Source of the DNA: Burkholderiales bacterium
Lineage (GTDB): Bacteria; Pseudomonadota; Gammaproteobacteria; Burkholderiales; Burkholderiaceae_C
NCBI GenBank assembly: GCA_016191525.1
Contig: JACPOK010000006.1
Coordinates: 46,986-110,985 of the forward strand
DNA length: 64,000 bases
Direction: 5' to 3'
Notes under the pieces: model-generated
Told to the model about the DNA's origin: nothing
Seen by the model: only the letters and a program-made list of their open reading frames with translations
The model's database searches: none
Part shown: one piece after another, positions 41,437 to 50,882 of the stretch
How the letters are laid out: each line of letters opens with the position of its first letter
Position numbering within the stretch: the first letter of the stretch is position 1
Translations under genes and position numbers: made by a program

Positions 41437-43134
41437 CTACCCGTTCTCGGCTTCCTGCAGGCTGCGCCACATCACCTTGCCGCTGCCGCTCTTGGGCAGC
41501 GCGTCGGCGAACTGCACGATGCGCGGCATCTTGTACACGGCCATGTTGTCGCGGCACCAGTCGATGATTTCCTGCTCGCTGACCTTGCCCTTGTGCGCTG
41601 GGCGCAGCACCACGACGGCCTTCACGGTCTCGCCGCGGTAGCTGTCCTTCGCCGAGATGATGCAGGCCTCCTGGATGGCGGGGTGGCGGAACATCAGCGC
41701 CTCCACCTCGGCCGGCCAGACCTTGAAGCCGGAGGCGTTGATCATCCGCTTGAGCCGGTCGGTCAGGAAGAAATAGCCGTCCTCGTCCATGCGGCCCAGG
41801 TCACCCGAGCGGAAGAACTTCTGCCCTTCGAAATCGATGAAGGCGGCCTCGGTGGCCTCGGGCCGCTTCCAGTAGCCGCGGAACACCTCGGGCCCGCGGA
41901 TGATGATCTCCCCCTGCTCGCCCACAGGCATTTCCTTCAGCGTCTCGGGGTCGATCACCCGCGCGTCGGTGCTCATGAACGGGATGCCCAGGCATTGCTG
42001 CTTGGGCTTGTCGGGCGGGTTGCTGTGCGAGGGGGCGGCGGTTTCGGTGAGGCCGTAGCCCTCCACGTAGCGCAGGCCGAACTGCTCCAGCAGGCGCTGC
42101 GCGACGGCCTGCGGCATGGCCGCGCCGCCGCCGCCGATGTGGGCCAGACTGGACAGGTCGTACTTGTCGAAATTCGGGCTGCCCAGCAGGTCGATCACCA
42201 TGGTGGGGATGTTGGTCCAGGTGGTGACCCTCCAGCTGGAGATCAGGCGGCCGGCCAGGTCGCGGTCCCAGCGCGGCATCATGATCAGGGTGGCGCCGGC
42301 GAAGATGCTGGAGTGCATCACGCTCACCATGCCGGTGATGTGGAACATCGGCACCACCAGCAGCGTGACGTTTTCGGCCGTGGCGTTGCCCCAGGCGCAG
42401 GCGGCCACCGCGTTGTGCATCAGGCTGGAGTGCGGGTGCATGCAGCCCTTGGGCAGGCCGGTGGTGCCGCTGGTGTAGGGCAGCACGGCCAGGTCGTCGG
42501 GCCCGGCCACCAGTTCGGGCGCGGGTGCGGTGGTGGCCAGCGCGTCGGTCCAGCCCATCACTTTGCCGCCGGCCAGCGCGGGCAGCGGATGGCGCGTCAG
42601 CAGCCACTCGTTCCAGGCCGCGGGCGGCTCGCTGTCGCCACCTGCTCCGGGCTCGAACGCATCGGTGAACTGGGTGACGATGAGGTGCGCGAGGCGGTCG
42701 TTTTCAGGCAGCGCATCGCTGGCCTTGACGAGCTCGGGCGCCAGGTCGCCGGTGGTGATGGCGACTTTGGAATCGGGGTCGGTGATGTAGTGCTTGAGCT
42801 CCTCGGCCCGGTTCATGGGGTTCACCGGCACCACCACCGCGTTGGCGCGCAGGATGGCGAAATGCGCGATCAGCCACTGCGGGCAGTTCTGCATGCACAG
42901 CACCACCCGGTCGCCGCGCTGCACGCCCAGCTCCTGCAGCCGCGCCGCCAGCCGTTCGGCCTGGCGCGCCACTTCGGCGTAGGTGTGGATCTTGCCGAAG
43001 AAGACGATGCAGGCCTTGTTGGGGTAACGGCGGGCGTTGACGGCCAGGTTTTCCCACAGCGAAGTGGCCGGCGGCGTCATCGCATGGGGCAGCCGGGTCG
43101 GCCAGAATTTGTGGTGCGGGCGCTGCGTGGCCAT
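41437..43134 (-). CDS. Acyl-CoA synthetase (AMP-dependent)
   Basis: 565 residues, ANL superfamily. ATP loop YTSGTTGLPKGCMHPH, the A5 motif GYGLTETA, the A7 hinge FRSGDLGRMDEDGYFFLTDRLKRMI and the C-terminal catalytic Lys in LPKSGSGKVMWR. It activates a carboxylic acid, most likely a medium- or long-chain fatty acid, to the acyl-CoA; specificity is inferred. CAGGAGA lies before ATG 43134. Confidence 0.9.
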   Translation of the reverse strand: MATQRPHHKFWPTRLPHAMTPPATSLWENLAVNARRYPNKACIVFFGKIHTYAEVARQAERLAARLQELGVQRGDRVVLCMQNCPQWLIAHFAILRANAVVVPVNPMNRAEELKHYITDPDSKVAITTGDLAPELVKASDALPENDRLAHLIVTQFTDAFEPGAGGDSEPPAAWNEWLLTRHPLPALAGGKVMGWTDALATTAPAPELVAGPDDLAVLPYTSGTTGLPKGCMHPHSSLMHNAVAACAWGNATAENVTLLVVPMFHITGMVSVMHSSIFAGATLIMMPRWDRDLAGRLISSWRVTTWTNIPTMVIDLLGSPNFDKYDLSSLAHIGGGGAAMPQAVAQRLLEQFGLRYVEGYGLTETAAPSHSNPPDKPKQQCLGIPFMSTDARVIDPETLKEMPVGEQGEIIIRGPEVFRGYWKRPEATEAAFIDFEGQKFFRSGDLGRMDEDGYFFLTDRLKRMINASGFKVWPAEVEALMFRHPAIQEACIISAKDSYRGETVKAVVVLRPAHKGKVSEQEIIDWCRDNMAVYKMPRIVQFADALPKSGSGKVMWRSLQEAENG

Positions 43135-43278
43135 GAAGTCTCCTGATTGCGGGCAAGGGTAGCTTGCCCCTTTGCTGCACCGCATCAGGGAACATCCGGA
43201 GGCGGTCGCAGGGGTGACAGGGCGCGCACGGCGGTTTTCGCGCCGATATCATGTGTGCTCGACAGCCCGGAGACACCC

Positions 43279-44241
43279 ATGAAGTTTGCCAAGAGCCTGC
43301 TGGCGATCGGCCTGCTGGCCGCCAGCGCCGCAGCCACCGCCGCCTACCCCGACAAGCCGATCCGCGTGGTGATCGGGTTTCCGGCGGGCGGCCCGCTGGA
43401 CCAGCATGCGCGCCTCCTGAGCGAGCGGCTGCAGGCCGTGCTGGGCCAGCAGCTGATCATTGATTACAAGAGCGGCGCCGGCGGCACCGTGGGCGCACAG
43501 GACGTGATGAAGGCCGCGCCCGACGGCTACACGCTGATGCTGGCCAACACCGGCGTGATGGTGATCAACCCCGGGCTATACAGCAAGCTGCCCTACAACA
43601 CGCTGCGCGATTTCACGCCCATCGCGCGCACGGCCATGCAGCCGCTGGCGCTGTTGGTGAATACCAAGCTGCCGGTGAACACCCTGCCCGAATTCATCAG
43701 CTATGCGAAGGCACGCCCCGGCCAGGTGAACTACGGCTCGGCCGGCAACGGCGGCATCAGCCACCTGGTGCCGGAGATGTTCAAGAACGCCACGGGCCTG
43801 TTCATGGTGCACATCCCCTACCGCGGCAGCGCGCCGGCCTTCACCGACCTGATGGGCGGGCAGGTTCAGTTCATGGCCGAATCGATTCCGCAAGCGGCCA
43901 GCTACCACAAGCAGGGCAAGGTCAAGGCGCTGGCCGTCACCAGCCGCGAGCGCAACCCGGCGCTGCCCGACACGCCCACCGTGATCGAGTCGGGCATCAA
44001 GGGCTTCGAGGTCGTGGGCTTTTACGGTTTCCTCGCGCCCGCCGGGCTGCCGAAGGACATCACCGCCAAATTGAGTGACGCCTTCCGGCAGGTGCTGGCC
44101 AGCCCCGAGGTGCGCAACCGCATGGTGAGCCAGGGCGCCGACCCCGCTTTCCTGGGCAGCGAGGATTTCGGCAAGTTCCTGGCCGCCGAAATGCCGCGCT
44201 GGGCCGAGGCCGTGAAGCAATCCGGCGCGCGGCTGGACTGA
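43279..44241 (+). CDS. Bug/TctC-family periplasmic solute-binding protein
   Basis: 320 residues with a signal peptide (MKFAKSLLAIGLLAASAAAT, cleavage after ATAA). The Bug signature YPDKPIRVVIGFPAGGPLDQHAR, GAGGTVGAQDVMKAAPDGYT and YGSAGNGGISHLVPEMF is clear. Bug proteins bind carboxylates or amides for TTT transporters, but most have no adjacent membrane subunits, as here. The gene is followed by an amidase and a hydratase, so the ligand may be an amide-type substrate. Confidence 0.92.
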   Translation: MKFAKSLLAIGLLAASAAATAAYPDKPIRVVIGFPAGGPLDQHARLLSERLQAVLGQQLIIDYKSGAGGTVGAQDVMKAAPDGYTLMLANTGVMVINPGLYSKLPYNTLRDFTPIARTAMQPLALLVNTKLPVNTLPEFISYAKARPGQVNYGSAGNGGISHLVPEMFKNATGLFMVHIPYRGSAPAFTDLMGGQVQFMAESIPQAASYHKQGKVKALAVTSRERNPALPDTPTVIESGIKGFEVVGFYGFLAPAGLPKDITAKLSDAFRQVLASPEVRNRMVSQGADPAFLGSEDFGKFLAAEMPRWAEAVKQSGARLD

Positions 44242-44248
44242 CCCGCCG

Positions 44249-45655
44249 ATGGCCGAACTCTGGCAACTTGACGCGGCGGCGCTGGCCGAGGGTTACCGCA
44301 GCGGCGCTTTCACGCCTGTGGAAGCGCTGGACGCCTGCCTGGCCCGCGTGGCCCAATGCCAACCCCACCTGAACGCCATGGCGCACGTGGACCGCACGGG
44401 CGCGCGGCAGGCCGCCGGAGCCAGCCGCCTGCGCTGGGCCAGCGGCAAGCCGCTGGGCCCGCTGGACGGCGTGCCCATCAGCCTGAAGGACAACCTGCAC
44501 GCCGGCGGCCTGCCCACCGGCTGGGGCAGCCAGTTGCTGCACGGGTTTGTCGCCCGCAAGGACGAATTGCCCGTGGCCCGGCTGCGCGCCGCGGGCGCCG
44601 TGATTTTCGGCAAGACCACGCTGCCGGAATTCGCGATGCAGGGCTACACCGGCAACCTGGCCACCGGCATCACGCGCAACCCCTGGAACACCGCGCTCAC
44701 GCCGGGCGGCTCGTCGGGCGGCGCGGCCGCCTCGGTGGCGGCGGGCTGCGGGCCGCTGGCGCTGGCCACCGACGGCGGCGGCTCCATCCGCCGGCCGGCC
44801 TCGCATTGCGGCGTGGTCGGCTTCAAGCCATCGGCCGGGCTGGTGCCGCGCGAAGGCGGCTTGCCGGAAATCTTTCTCGACTATGAAACCGCCGGCGCCA
44901 TCGGCCGGACGGTGGGCGACGTGCAGCACGTGATGCAGGTGCTGGCCGGGCCCTCACCCGGGCTGGCCGTCGTGCCGGCGGCCCCGGCGCGCATTCTTTT
45001 CGCGCCGCGCTTTGCCACGCACCCGGTGGATGCCGGCATCGCCGCGCAGGTGGCCGGCGTGGCCCGGCGCTTCGAAGCGCTGGGCCACGGTGTGGAGGAA
45101 GCGCAGGCCTTCGACCTGTCGGAGCCGCTCAACGCGCTGTGGTCCACCCTGTCGTGCGCGGGCTTGGCCTGGATGATGGGCGAGGCGGACCATTTCCCCG
45201 AATTCGGCCTGGAGGCGGGCCAGGTGCCCGACATCACGCAATGCACCCAGGCCGTCCAGGACAACCTGCGTGACGGGCTGGCGGGCGAAGCTGCCGCGCT
45301 GTTCGAATTGCTGGCCTGCGTGCAGGCACTGAACCGGCGGCTGCAGGCGGTGTTCGCCAATCACGATTTCATCCTCACCCCGGCCGCCGCCGCGCTGCCC
45401 TGGGCAGCCGACCAGCCCCATCCCGTGGCGATCGCAGGCCAGGTGGTTGGCCCGCGCGGCCACGCCGTGTACACAGCGTTTGCCAATGCCGCGGGCCTGC
45501 CGGCCATTGCCCTGCCCGCAGGGATGCTGCGGGGCCTGCCGGCCGGCTTCCAGCTGGTGGGCCGGCCCGGCGCCGATGCGCAGGTGCTGGCGATGGCGCT
45601 GCAATATGAGCAGGCGCATCCGTGGGCAGGCACCTGGCCGGAACTGCCGCCATGA
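44249..45655 (+). CDS. Amidase-signature-family amidase
   Basis: 468 residues. The Ser-cisSer-Lys triad is visible: Lys in GVPISLKDNLHAG, the Ser in GGSSGGAAASVAAGC and the nucleophile in ATDGGGSIRRPASHCG. These hydrolases release ammonia or amines from amides. It lies 7 nt after the Bug gene and its stop overlaps the next start (ATGA at 45652), forming an operon with uptake and downstream metabolism. Confidence 0.9.
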   Translation: MAELWQLDAAALAEGYRSGAFTPVEALDACLARVAQCQPHLNAMAHVDRTGARQAAGASRLRWASGKPLGPLDGVPISLKDNLHAGGLPTGWGSQLLHGFVARKDELPVARLRAAGAVIFGKTTLPEFAMQGYTGNLATGITRNPWNTALTPGGSSGGAAASVAAGCGPLALATDGGGSIRRPASHCGVVGFKPSAGLVPREGGLPEIFLDYETAGAIGRTVGDVQHVMQVLAGPSPGLAVVPAAPARILFAPRFATHPVDAGIAAQVAGVARRFEALGHGVEEAQAFDLSEPLNALWSTLSCAGLAWMMGEADHFPEFGLEAGQVPDITQCTQAVQDNLRDGLAGEAAALFELLACVQALNRRLQAVFANHDFILTPAAAALPWAADQPHPVAIAGQVVGPRGHAVYTAFANAAGLPAIALPAGMLRGLPAGFQLVGRPGADAQVLAMALQYEQAHPWAGTWPELPP

Positions 45656-46401
45656 ACGACAGCGCGCAGGCTTTCGCAGGCCGCCTGCTCGCAACGCGCA
45701 GGGGCGCGCCCCCCGCGCAGTGGCGCGACGTGCTGCCCGCGGCCCGTGCCGGCGCGTATGCGGTGCAGGACGCGGTCGCGGCGCAGCTGGGTGCCATCGG
45801 CGGCTGGAAGGTGGGCGCCAAGGGGCCCGACGTGGAACCTGCGTGCGCGCCTGTGCCCGCGAGCGGCCTGCTGCCCTCGGGTGTGGCGCTGATCGGCCCG
45901 CCCTGGAACCTGCGCGGCATCGAAGTGGAAGTGGCCGTGCGGCTGGGCAAGGACCTTCCGGCCGTGGACGGCATGCCCGCCGCCACGGAAATCATGGCCG
46001 CCATCGATGCCGTGCTCCCCGCCATCGAAGTGGTCGAAACGCGGCTGGCCGACTGGCGCGGCAGCGATCCGCTGGCCGCGCTGGCCGACCTGCAAAGCCA
46101 CGGCGCGCTGGTGCTGGGCGAGCCCTCCACGCTGCGGGCACAGGACATTGACCTGCGCACCGTGCAGGCCTACCTGGCTTTCGACGGCCAGCCCGTGGCG
46201 ACCACCCGCGGCGCCAATCCGGCGGCCGACATCTGGCGGCTGCTGGGCTGGCTGGCCCACCACTGCAGCCAGCGCGGCACGCCGCTGCGCGCGGGGGATG
46301 TGGTCACCACCGGCTCATGCACCGGCATGCTGTTCGCGCACGAGGGCGCCCATGTGCAGGGCCAGCTGGCCGGCCTGGGCACCGTGGAACTGCGCTTCTA
46401 G
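45652..46401 (+). CDS. 2-keto-4-pentenoate hydratase-like (FAH superfamily) protein
   Basis: 249 residues. Features of the MhpD/hydratase group: GGWKVGAKGPD, GIEVEVAVRLGKDLP with the metal-ligand Glu pair, AIEVVETRLADW and TTGSCTGMLFAHEGAHV. Family members hydrate 2-hydroxypentadienoate or decarboxylate oxalocrotonate in ring-cleavage pathways. No other ring-cleavage enzyme adjoins, so the substrate is open. Confidence 0.82.
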   Translation: MNDSAQAFAGRLLATRRGAPPAQWRDVLPAARAGAYAVQDAVAAQLGAIGGWKVGAKGPDVEPACAPVPASGLLPSGVALIGPPWNLRGIEVEVAVRLGKDLPAVDGMPAATEIMAAIDAVLPAIEVVETRLADWRGSDPLAALADLQSHGALVLGEPSTLRAQDIDLRTVQAYLAFDGQPVATTRGANPAADIWRLLGWLAHHCSQRGTPLRAGDVVTTGSCTGMLFAHEGAHVQGQLAGLGTVELRF

Positions 46402-46473
46402 CCCGCGCTTCCCCAAGCTGGTGCGCGCCGCACTGCGGGACCCCGGGAAATCCCCCGGATTGGTGCACATATC

Positions 46474-46484
46474 TTGTATACCAA
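46474..46484. promoter_or_regulatory. Candidate GntR operator
   Basis: TTGTATACCAA, a near-palindrome of the kind bound by FCD-type GntR regulators, 29 bp upstream of the gntR start. A second similar half, CTATACATTG, lies at about 46500, so autoregulation is plausible. Confidence 0.4.
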
Positions 46485-46512
46485 TGGCATGGCTCCTGCT
46501 ATACATTGAGCC

Positions 46513-47271
46513 ATGGCCACCTCCCCGGAAATCAGCGACCGCATCCTTGAAGCCGTGATGGCCCGCAAGCTGGAGCCCGGCTCCCGCCTGGGCGAGCAGC
46601 AGCTGGCCATGCTGTTCGACTGCAGCCGCACCATCGTGCGCGAAGCGCTGATGCGGCTGGCGGCGCGCGGCATCGTTACGGTCAGCGCCCGGCGCGGCTG
46701 GTATGTGATCGAACCCTCGCAGGACGAGGCCCGCGAAGCCTTCGAAGCGCGACGTGTCATCGAGACCGGCCTGATCCGCAGCGGCCGCACCATGGACAAG
46801 GCGGCGCTGAAGCGGCTGCGCGCGCACCTGGCGCGCGAGAAGGCTGCCATCAAGGGCGAAGACGTCGGCGCCCGCAGCTTCCTGCTGGGCGACTTCCACG
46901 TGTGCCTGGCCGAATGCCTGGGCAACAGCCTGCTGGCCGAAACGCTGCGCGACTTCACTGCCCGCACCACGCTGATCGCCATGCGCTACCAGTCGCCCGA
47001 AGACGCCGCCCAGTCATGCGCCGAACACGTGCAGATCGTTGCTGCGCTGGAGGCGGGCGACTTGCCGAAGGCGGAGAAACTGATGTTCGCCCACCTGAGC
47101 ACCTGGCAGCTGAAACTGCGGATGCCGGGCGAAAGCGACCCGCTGTCGAAACTGCGCGATGCGCTGGCCCCGATCAACAACGGCAAGGCACAGGACTTGC
47201 ATACAAGTGTCCCAACCCGTCCGCGCAAGCCGCGGGCAGACCCATCCACCTACCTCGGAGATGTTCTGTGA
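46513..47271 (+). CDS. GntR family (FCD domain) regulator
   Basis: 252 residues. The N-terminal winged helix reads KLEPGSRLGEQQLAMLFDCSRTIVREALMRLAARGIV; the C-terminal all-helical FCD domain has the metal-binding pattern with FEARRVIETGLI, DFHVCLAECLGNSLL and AEHVQIVAALEAGD. It probably controls the downstream ABC transporter, whose GTG start overlaps its stop. The effector is likely a carboxylate or amino acid, by family. Confidence 0.92.
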   Translation: MATSPEISDRILEAVMARKLEPGSRLGEQQLAMLFDCSRTIVREALMRLAARGIVTVSARRGWYVIEPSQDEAREAFEARRVIETGLIRSGRTMDKAALKRLRAHLAREKAAIKGEDVGARSFLLGDFHVCLAECLGNSLLAETLRDFTARTTLIAMRYQSPEDAAQSCAEHVQIVAALEAGDLPKAEKLMFAHLSTWQLKLRMPGESDPLSKLRDALAPINNGKAQDLHTSVPTRPRKPRADPSTYLGDVL

Positions 47272-48074
47272 AAACCACCATGAACCCCAGCAAGCGCACC
47301 TTCACCCTGGGCCTGGCCGCGGCCGCCCTGTTCGCCGCCGGCGCCGCCCACTCGCAAACCGCGCTGGACGACGTGCTGAAGGCCAAGGAAATCAAGATCG
47401 CCATCCCCACCGACTTCCCGCCCTACGGCTTTGTCGGCACCGACCTGAAACCCCAGGGCCTGGACATCGACATGGCCAACTACATCGCCGGCAAGCTGGG
47501 TGTGAAGGTCGAATTGCTGCCCGTCACCACCGCCAACCGCATCGCCTACCTGCAGACCAAAAAGGCCGACCTGGTGATTTCCACGCTGGGCAAGAACCCC
47601 GACCGCGAAAAGGTGATCGACTTCACCGCCGCCTACTCGCCCTTCTTCATCGCCGTGTTCGGCCCCAAGACGATCGCCGTGAAGACGCCCGCCGACCTGG
47701 CCGGCAAATCCATCTCCGTCACGCGCGGCTCGGTGGACGATGCCGAGCTGACCAAGGTGGCGCCGCCCACCACGGAGCTGCGCCGCTTCGAGGACAACAA
47801 CTCCACCATCTCCGCCTTCGCCGCCGGCCAGACCCAGTTGGTGGCCACCAGCGCGCAGGTGGCCGGCAACCTGATGGCCAAGAACCCGCAGCTGGGCACC
47901 GAATACAAGTTCGTGCTGAAGGATTCGCCCAACTACATCGGCGTGGGCAAGGGCGAAGACAAGCTGCGCCTGAAGGTCAACGAAATCCTGGCCGACGCCA
48001 GGAAGAGCGGCGACATCGACAAGATGGCGCAGAAGTGGCTGGGCAGGCCCGCAGGTGACCTGCCGCTGAACTGA
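47268..48074 (+). CDS. Polar amino acid ABC transporter substrate-binding protein
   Basis: 268 residues. Signal peptide NPSKRTFTLGLAAAALFAAG, cleaved near AHSQ. The SBP_bac_3 core includes KAKEIKIAIPTDFPPYGFVG, LKPQGLDIDMANYIAGKLG and DLVISTLGKNPDREKVIDFT. GTG 47268 overlaps the gntR stop and has GGAG upstream; ATG 47280 is a possible inner start. Periplasmic partner of the two permeases and ATPase that follow. Confidence 0.92.
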   Translation: MKTTMNPSKRTFTLGLAAAALFAAGAAHSQTALDDVLKAKEIKIAIPTDFPPYGFVGTDLKPQGLDIDMANYIAGKLGVKVELLPVTTANRIAYLQTKKADLVISTLGKNPDREKVIDFTAAYSPFFIAVFGPKTIAVKTPADLAGKSISVTRGSVDDAELTKVAPPTTELRRFEDNNSTISAFAAGQTQLVATSAQVAGNLMAKNPQLGTEYKFVLKDSPNYIGVGKGEDKLRLKVNEILADARKSGDIDKMAQKWLGRPAGDLPLN

Positions 48075-48081
48075 TCGCCCC

Positions 48082-48756
48082 GTGATCTCCTTCGACTTCC
48101 CCGCCGTCCTGGCCCAGTGGCCGCTGCTCGCCAAGGGCGTGGCATGGACCGTGGGCCTGACGGCCGTGTCGGCCGTCATCGGCATCGGCGTGGGAGTCGC
48201 TTGCGCCTGGGCCCGCTCGCAGGGGCCGGTGTGGCTGAAATGGGTGGTGGGTGTGTATGTGGAGCTGATCCGCAATACGCCCTTCATCGTGCAGCTGTTC
48301 TTCATCTTCTTCGGCCTGCCGGCGGCGGGCGTGAAGCTCTCGCCCGAGCTGGCTTCCATCATTGCGATGGTGGTGAACCTGGGCGCCTACGCCACCGAGA
48401 TCATCCGCGCCGGCATCGACGCCACGCCGCGCGGCCAGGTGGAAGCCGCGCTCAGCCTGGCGCTCACGCGCGCGCAGATTTTCATCCGCGTGGTGCTGCC
48501 GCCCGCGCTGCGCAAGGTTTGGCCGGCCCTGGTCAGCCAGATCATCATCGTGATGCTGGGCTCCGCCGTCTGCGGCCAGATTTCGACGGAAGAACTGAGC
48601 TACGCCGCCAACCTGATCCAGAGCCGCAACTTCCGCGCATTCGAGGCCTTCATCATCGCCACCGCCATCTACCTCGCACTGTCGATGGCGCTGCGCAGGC
48701 TGATGAACTGGTTGGGCCCGAAATTCCTGTTCGGTCCTTCGACAGGCTCAGGATGA
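48082..48756 (+). CDS. Amino acid ABC transporter permease
   Basis: 224 residues, HisM/GlnP type, five membrane segments, with the EAA loop GIDATPRGQVEAALSLALTR. ATPase contact and the ELIRNTPFIVQLFFIFFGLP segment are typical. The start is GTG 48082. Its last codons (FGPSTGSG) are encoded by a REP-like sequence that runs into the intergenic region. Confidence 0.9.
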   Translation: MISFDFPAVLAQWPLLAKGVAWTVGLTAVSAVIGIGVGVACAWARSQGPVWLKWVVGVYVELIRNTPFIVQLFFIFFGLPAAGVKLSPELASIIAMVVNLGAYATEIIRAGIDATPRGQVEAALSLALTRAQIFIRVVLPPALRKVWPALVSQIIIVMLGSAVCGQISTEELSYAANLIQSRNFRAFEAFIIATAIYLALSMALRRLMNWLGPKFLFGPSTGSG

Positions 48757-48766
48757 CCGGAGGCTC
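48735..48766. repeat. REP-like element overlapping a permease 3' end
   Basis: CCTTCGACAGGCTCAGGATG followed by ACCGGAGG is a widespread REP sequence in Proteobacteria (from memory). It supplies the final codons and stop of the first permease gene and most of the 12-bp gap before the second. Confidence 0.6.
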
Positions 48767-48768
48767 GG

Positions 48769-49422
48769 GTGGTTGAATTTTCCGTCTGGGACATCTTCCG
48801 CAACCTGCTGCTGGCGGCGCGCTGGACGGTGGCGCTGTCGCTGATCGCCTTCATCGGCGGCGGCATCGTGGGCATGGCGCTGCTGATCGCGCGGCTCACA
48901 AAATCGCTGTGGGCCGAGCGGTTCGTCTCCGGCTACGTGGCGCTGTTCCAAGGCACGCCGCTGCTGATGCAGCTGTTCCTGGCCTACTTCGGGATTGCCC
49001 TGCTCGGCATCAACACCTCGCCCTGGGTGGCGGCGGCGCTGGCACTCACGCTCTACACCAGCGCCTTCCTGGCCGAGATCTGGCGCGGCTGCGTGGCCTC
49101 CATCCCCAAGGGGCAGTGGGAGGCGGCGCAAAGCCTGGCCATGAACTTCGGCGAGCAGCTGCGCCATGTGGTGCTGCCGCAAGCCGTGAAAATCGCCATT
49201 CCGCCCACCGTAGGTTTTTTGGTGCAGGTGATCAAGGGCACGGCGCTGGCTTCGGTCATCGGCTTCATCGAGCTCACCAAGGCCGGCACCATGATCACTA
49301 ACGCCACCTTCAAGCCCTTCGTGGTCTACAGCTGCGTGGCGCTGCTTTACTTCGGGCTGTGCTTCCCGATCAGCTGGTACGCAAAAACGCTCGAGAGGAA
49401 GATGAATGAAGCCCGTCGTTGA
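48769..49422 (+). CDS. Amino acid ABC transporter permease
   Basis: 217 residues, second HisQ/GlnP-type subunit. EAA loop GCVASIPKGQWEAAQSLAMN, with YVALFQGTPLLMQLFLAYFG upstream. The start is GTG 48769, just after the REP-like element. Its stop overlaps the ATPase start by 17 nt (ATG 49406). Confidence 0.9.
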   Translation: MVEFSVWDIFRNLLLAARWTVALSLIAFIGGGIVGMALLIARLTKSLWAERFVSGYVALFQGTPLLMQLFLAYFGIALLGINTSPWVAAALALTLYTSAFLAEIWRGCVASIPKGQWEAAQSLAMNFGEQLRHVVLPQAVKIAIPPTVGFLVQVIKGTALASVIGFIELTKAGTMITNATFKPFVVYSCVALLYFGLCFPISWYAKTLERKMNEARR

Positions 49423-50143
49423 AATCACGGCCCTGCGCAAGTCGTTCGGGACCAACGAGGTGCTCAAGGGCATCGACCTGAAGGTGGCCAGCGGCGAGGT
49501 GATCGCCATCATCGGCAAGAGCGGCTCGGGCAAAAGCACGCTGCTGCGCTGCATCAACGGGCTGGAGACTTTCCAGGACGGCGCGCTCAGCGTGGACGGC
49601 AAGCCCCTCTTGCACGACAACCCGGCGGCCATGCGCGAGCTGCGCCAGCACGTGGGCATGATCTTCCAGAGCTTCAACCTGTTCCCTCACCTCTCCGTGG
49701 GCCGCAACATCATGCTGGCGCCGACGCTGGTCAAGAAGAAGGACCAGGCCGCCGCCACGCAACTCGCGCGCAAGCTGCTGGACCGCGTGGGCCTGGCCGA
49801 GAAGTTCGACGCCATGCCCGACCAGTTGTCAGGCGGCCAGCAGCAACGGGTAGCGATCGCCCGCGCGCTGGCCATGGAACCCGCCGTGCTGCTGTGCGAC
49901 GAAGTGACTTCCGCGCTGGACCCGGAGCTGGTGGGCGAAGTACTGCGCGTGGTGGAAAGCCTGGCCGAGGAAGGCATGACGCTTCTGATGGTCACGCACG
50001 AAATGAGTTTTGCCCGCAAGGTGAGCGACCGCCTGATCTTCATGCACCAGGGGCGGGTACATGAAATGGGCCCGCCGGATGAACTGATGAGCAATCCGCA
50101 GACGCCGGAGCTGAAGCAGTTCCTGTCGTCGATCCACGACTGA
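49406..50143 (+). CDS. Amino acid ABC transporter ATP-binding protein
   Basis: 245 residues, HisP/GlnQ type. Walker [11 protein letters not shown]-loop [11 protein letters not shown], signature [15 protein letters not shown], Walker [14 protein letters not shown] and switch His in VTHEMSF. The insertion [12 protein letters not shown] is typical of polar amino acid importers. Completes the receptor-permease-permease-ATPase operon under the GntR regulator. Confidence 0.95.
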   Translation: MKPVVEITALRKSFGTNEVLKGIDLKVASGEVIAIIGKSGSGKSTLLRCINGLETFQDGALSVDGKPLLHDNPAAMRELRQHVGMIFQSFNLFPHLSVGRNIMLAPTLVKKKDQAAATQLARKLLDRVGLAEKFDAMPDQLSGGQQQRVAIARALAMEPAVLLCDEVTSALDPELVGEVLRVVESLAEEGMTLLMVTHEMSFARKVSDRLIFMHQGRVHEMGPPDELMSNPQTPELKQFLSSIHD

Positions 50144-50146
50144 GTT

Positions 50147-50848
50147 TCAGCAGCCCATCTTCTCCGCGAGGCTCACGATGCTTGTGCAATGCATCGTGTT
50201 CTCCGCCCGCGGAGAAACATCCTTCGGCTGCGAAGCGCCGAATTCCATCGGCCTTTCGATGTAGGCCGTCTGCAAGCCGTAAGCACGAGCCCCGGCCAGG
50301 TCGTCGTGGTGCGCCGCCACAAGCATCACTTCTTCCGGCGCCACGTCAAAGGTTTTTGCCACGCCGAGATAAGTCGCGGGGTCAGGCTTGTAGGCACGGA
50401 ATACTTCCGCCGAGAGGATGCAGTCCCAGGGTATGCCGGCGCGCTTGGCCATGTTGGCCAGCAAGCCGATGTTGCCGTTGGACAGGCTGCACACCACGTG
50501 CCTTGATTTCAGCCGCGTGATGCCTTGAACCGAATCGGGCCAGGCGTCCAGCCGGTGCCACACCTTGTTGAGGTGGCGCTTCTGCGCTTCATCAAGATGG
50601 CTGATGCCGAATTGGCCCAGGATCTGGTCGAGGATCATCCGGTGCAGGTCGTCGATCAGCGTCCAGCCGAGCTCGCCCGACATCACCCGCTGCATCGCCG
50701 GCTTGTAGCCCATGCGCCAGGCCAGCGCGAACTGGCCGCCGGGCACGCCCAGTTCCATCGCATCCACTTCGCGGGCGATGCTGCCGTGCCAATCGACCAC
50801 GGTGCCGAAGATGTCAAAGGCCAGGACCTTGGGTGTGGGAAGGGACAT
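50147..50848 (-). CDS. Haloacid dehalogenase type II
   Basis: 233 residues. Nucleophile Asp in [13 protein letters not shown], Ser/Asn motif [11 protein letters not shown], Lys in AYKPDPATY and Asp pair in [15 protein letters not shown]-2-haloacid dehalogenases hydrolyse 2-haloacids to hydroxyacids; members with the HHDD variant are common, but the physiological substrate is unproved. The start ATG 50848 begins [12 protein letters not shown]; the frame is open farther into the divergent gene. Confidence 0.85.
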   Translation of the reverse strand: MSLPTPKVLAFDIFGTVVDWHGSIAREVDAMELGVPGGQFALAWRMGYKPAMQRVMSGELGWTLIDDLHRMILDQILGQFGISHLDEAQKRHLNKVWHRLDAWPDSVQGITRLKSRHVVCSLSNGNIGLLANMAKRAGIPWDCILSAEVFRAYKPDPATYLGVAKTFDVAPEEVMLVAAHHDDLAGARAYGLQTAYIERPMEFGASQPKDVSPRAENTMHCTSIVSLAEKMGC

Positions 50849-50882
50849 GGATGCGTTTATACAGCGCGGGCAAAATGGCGGC

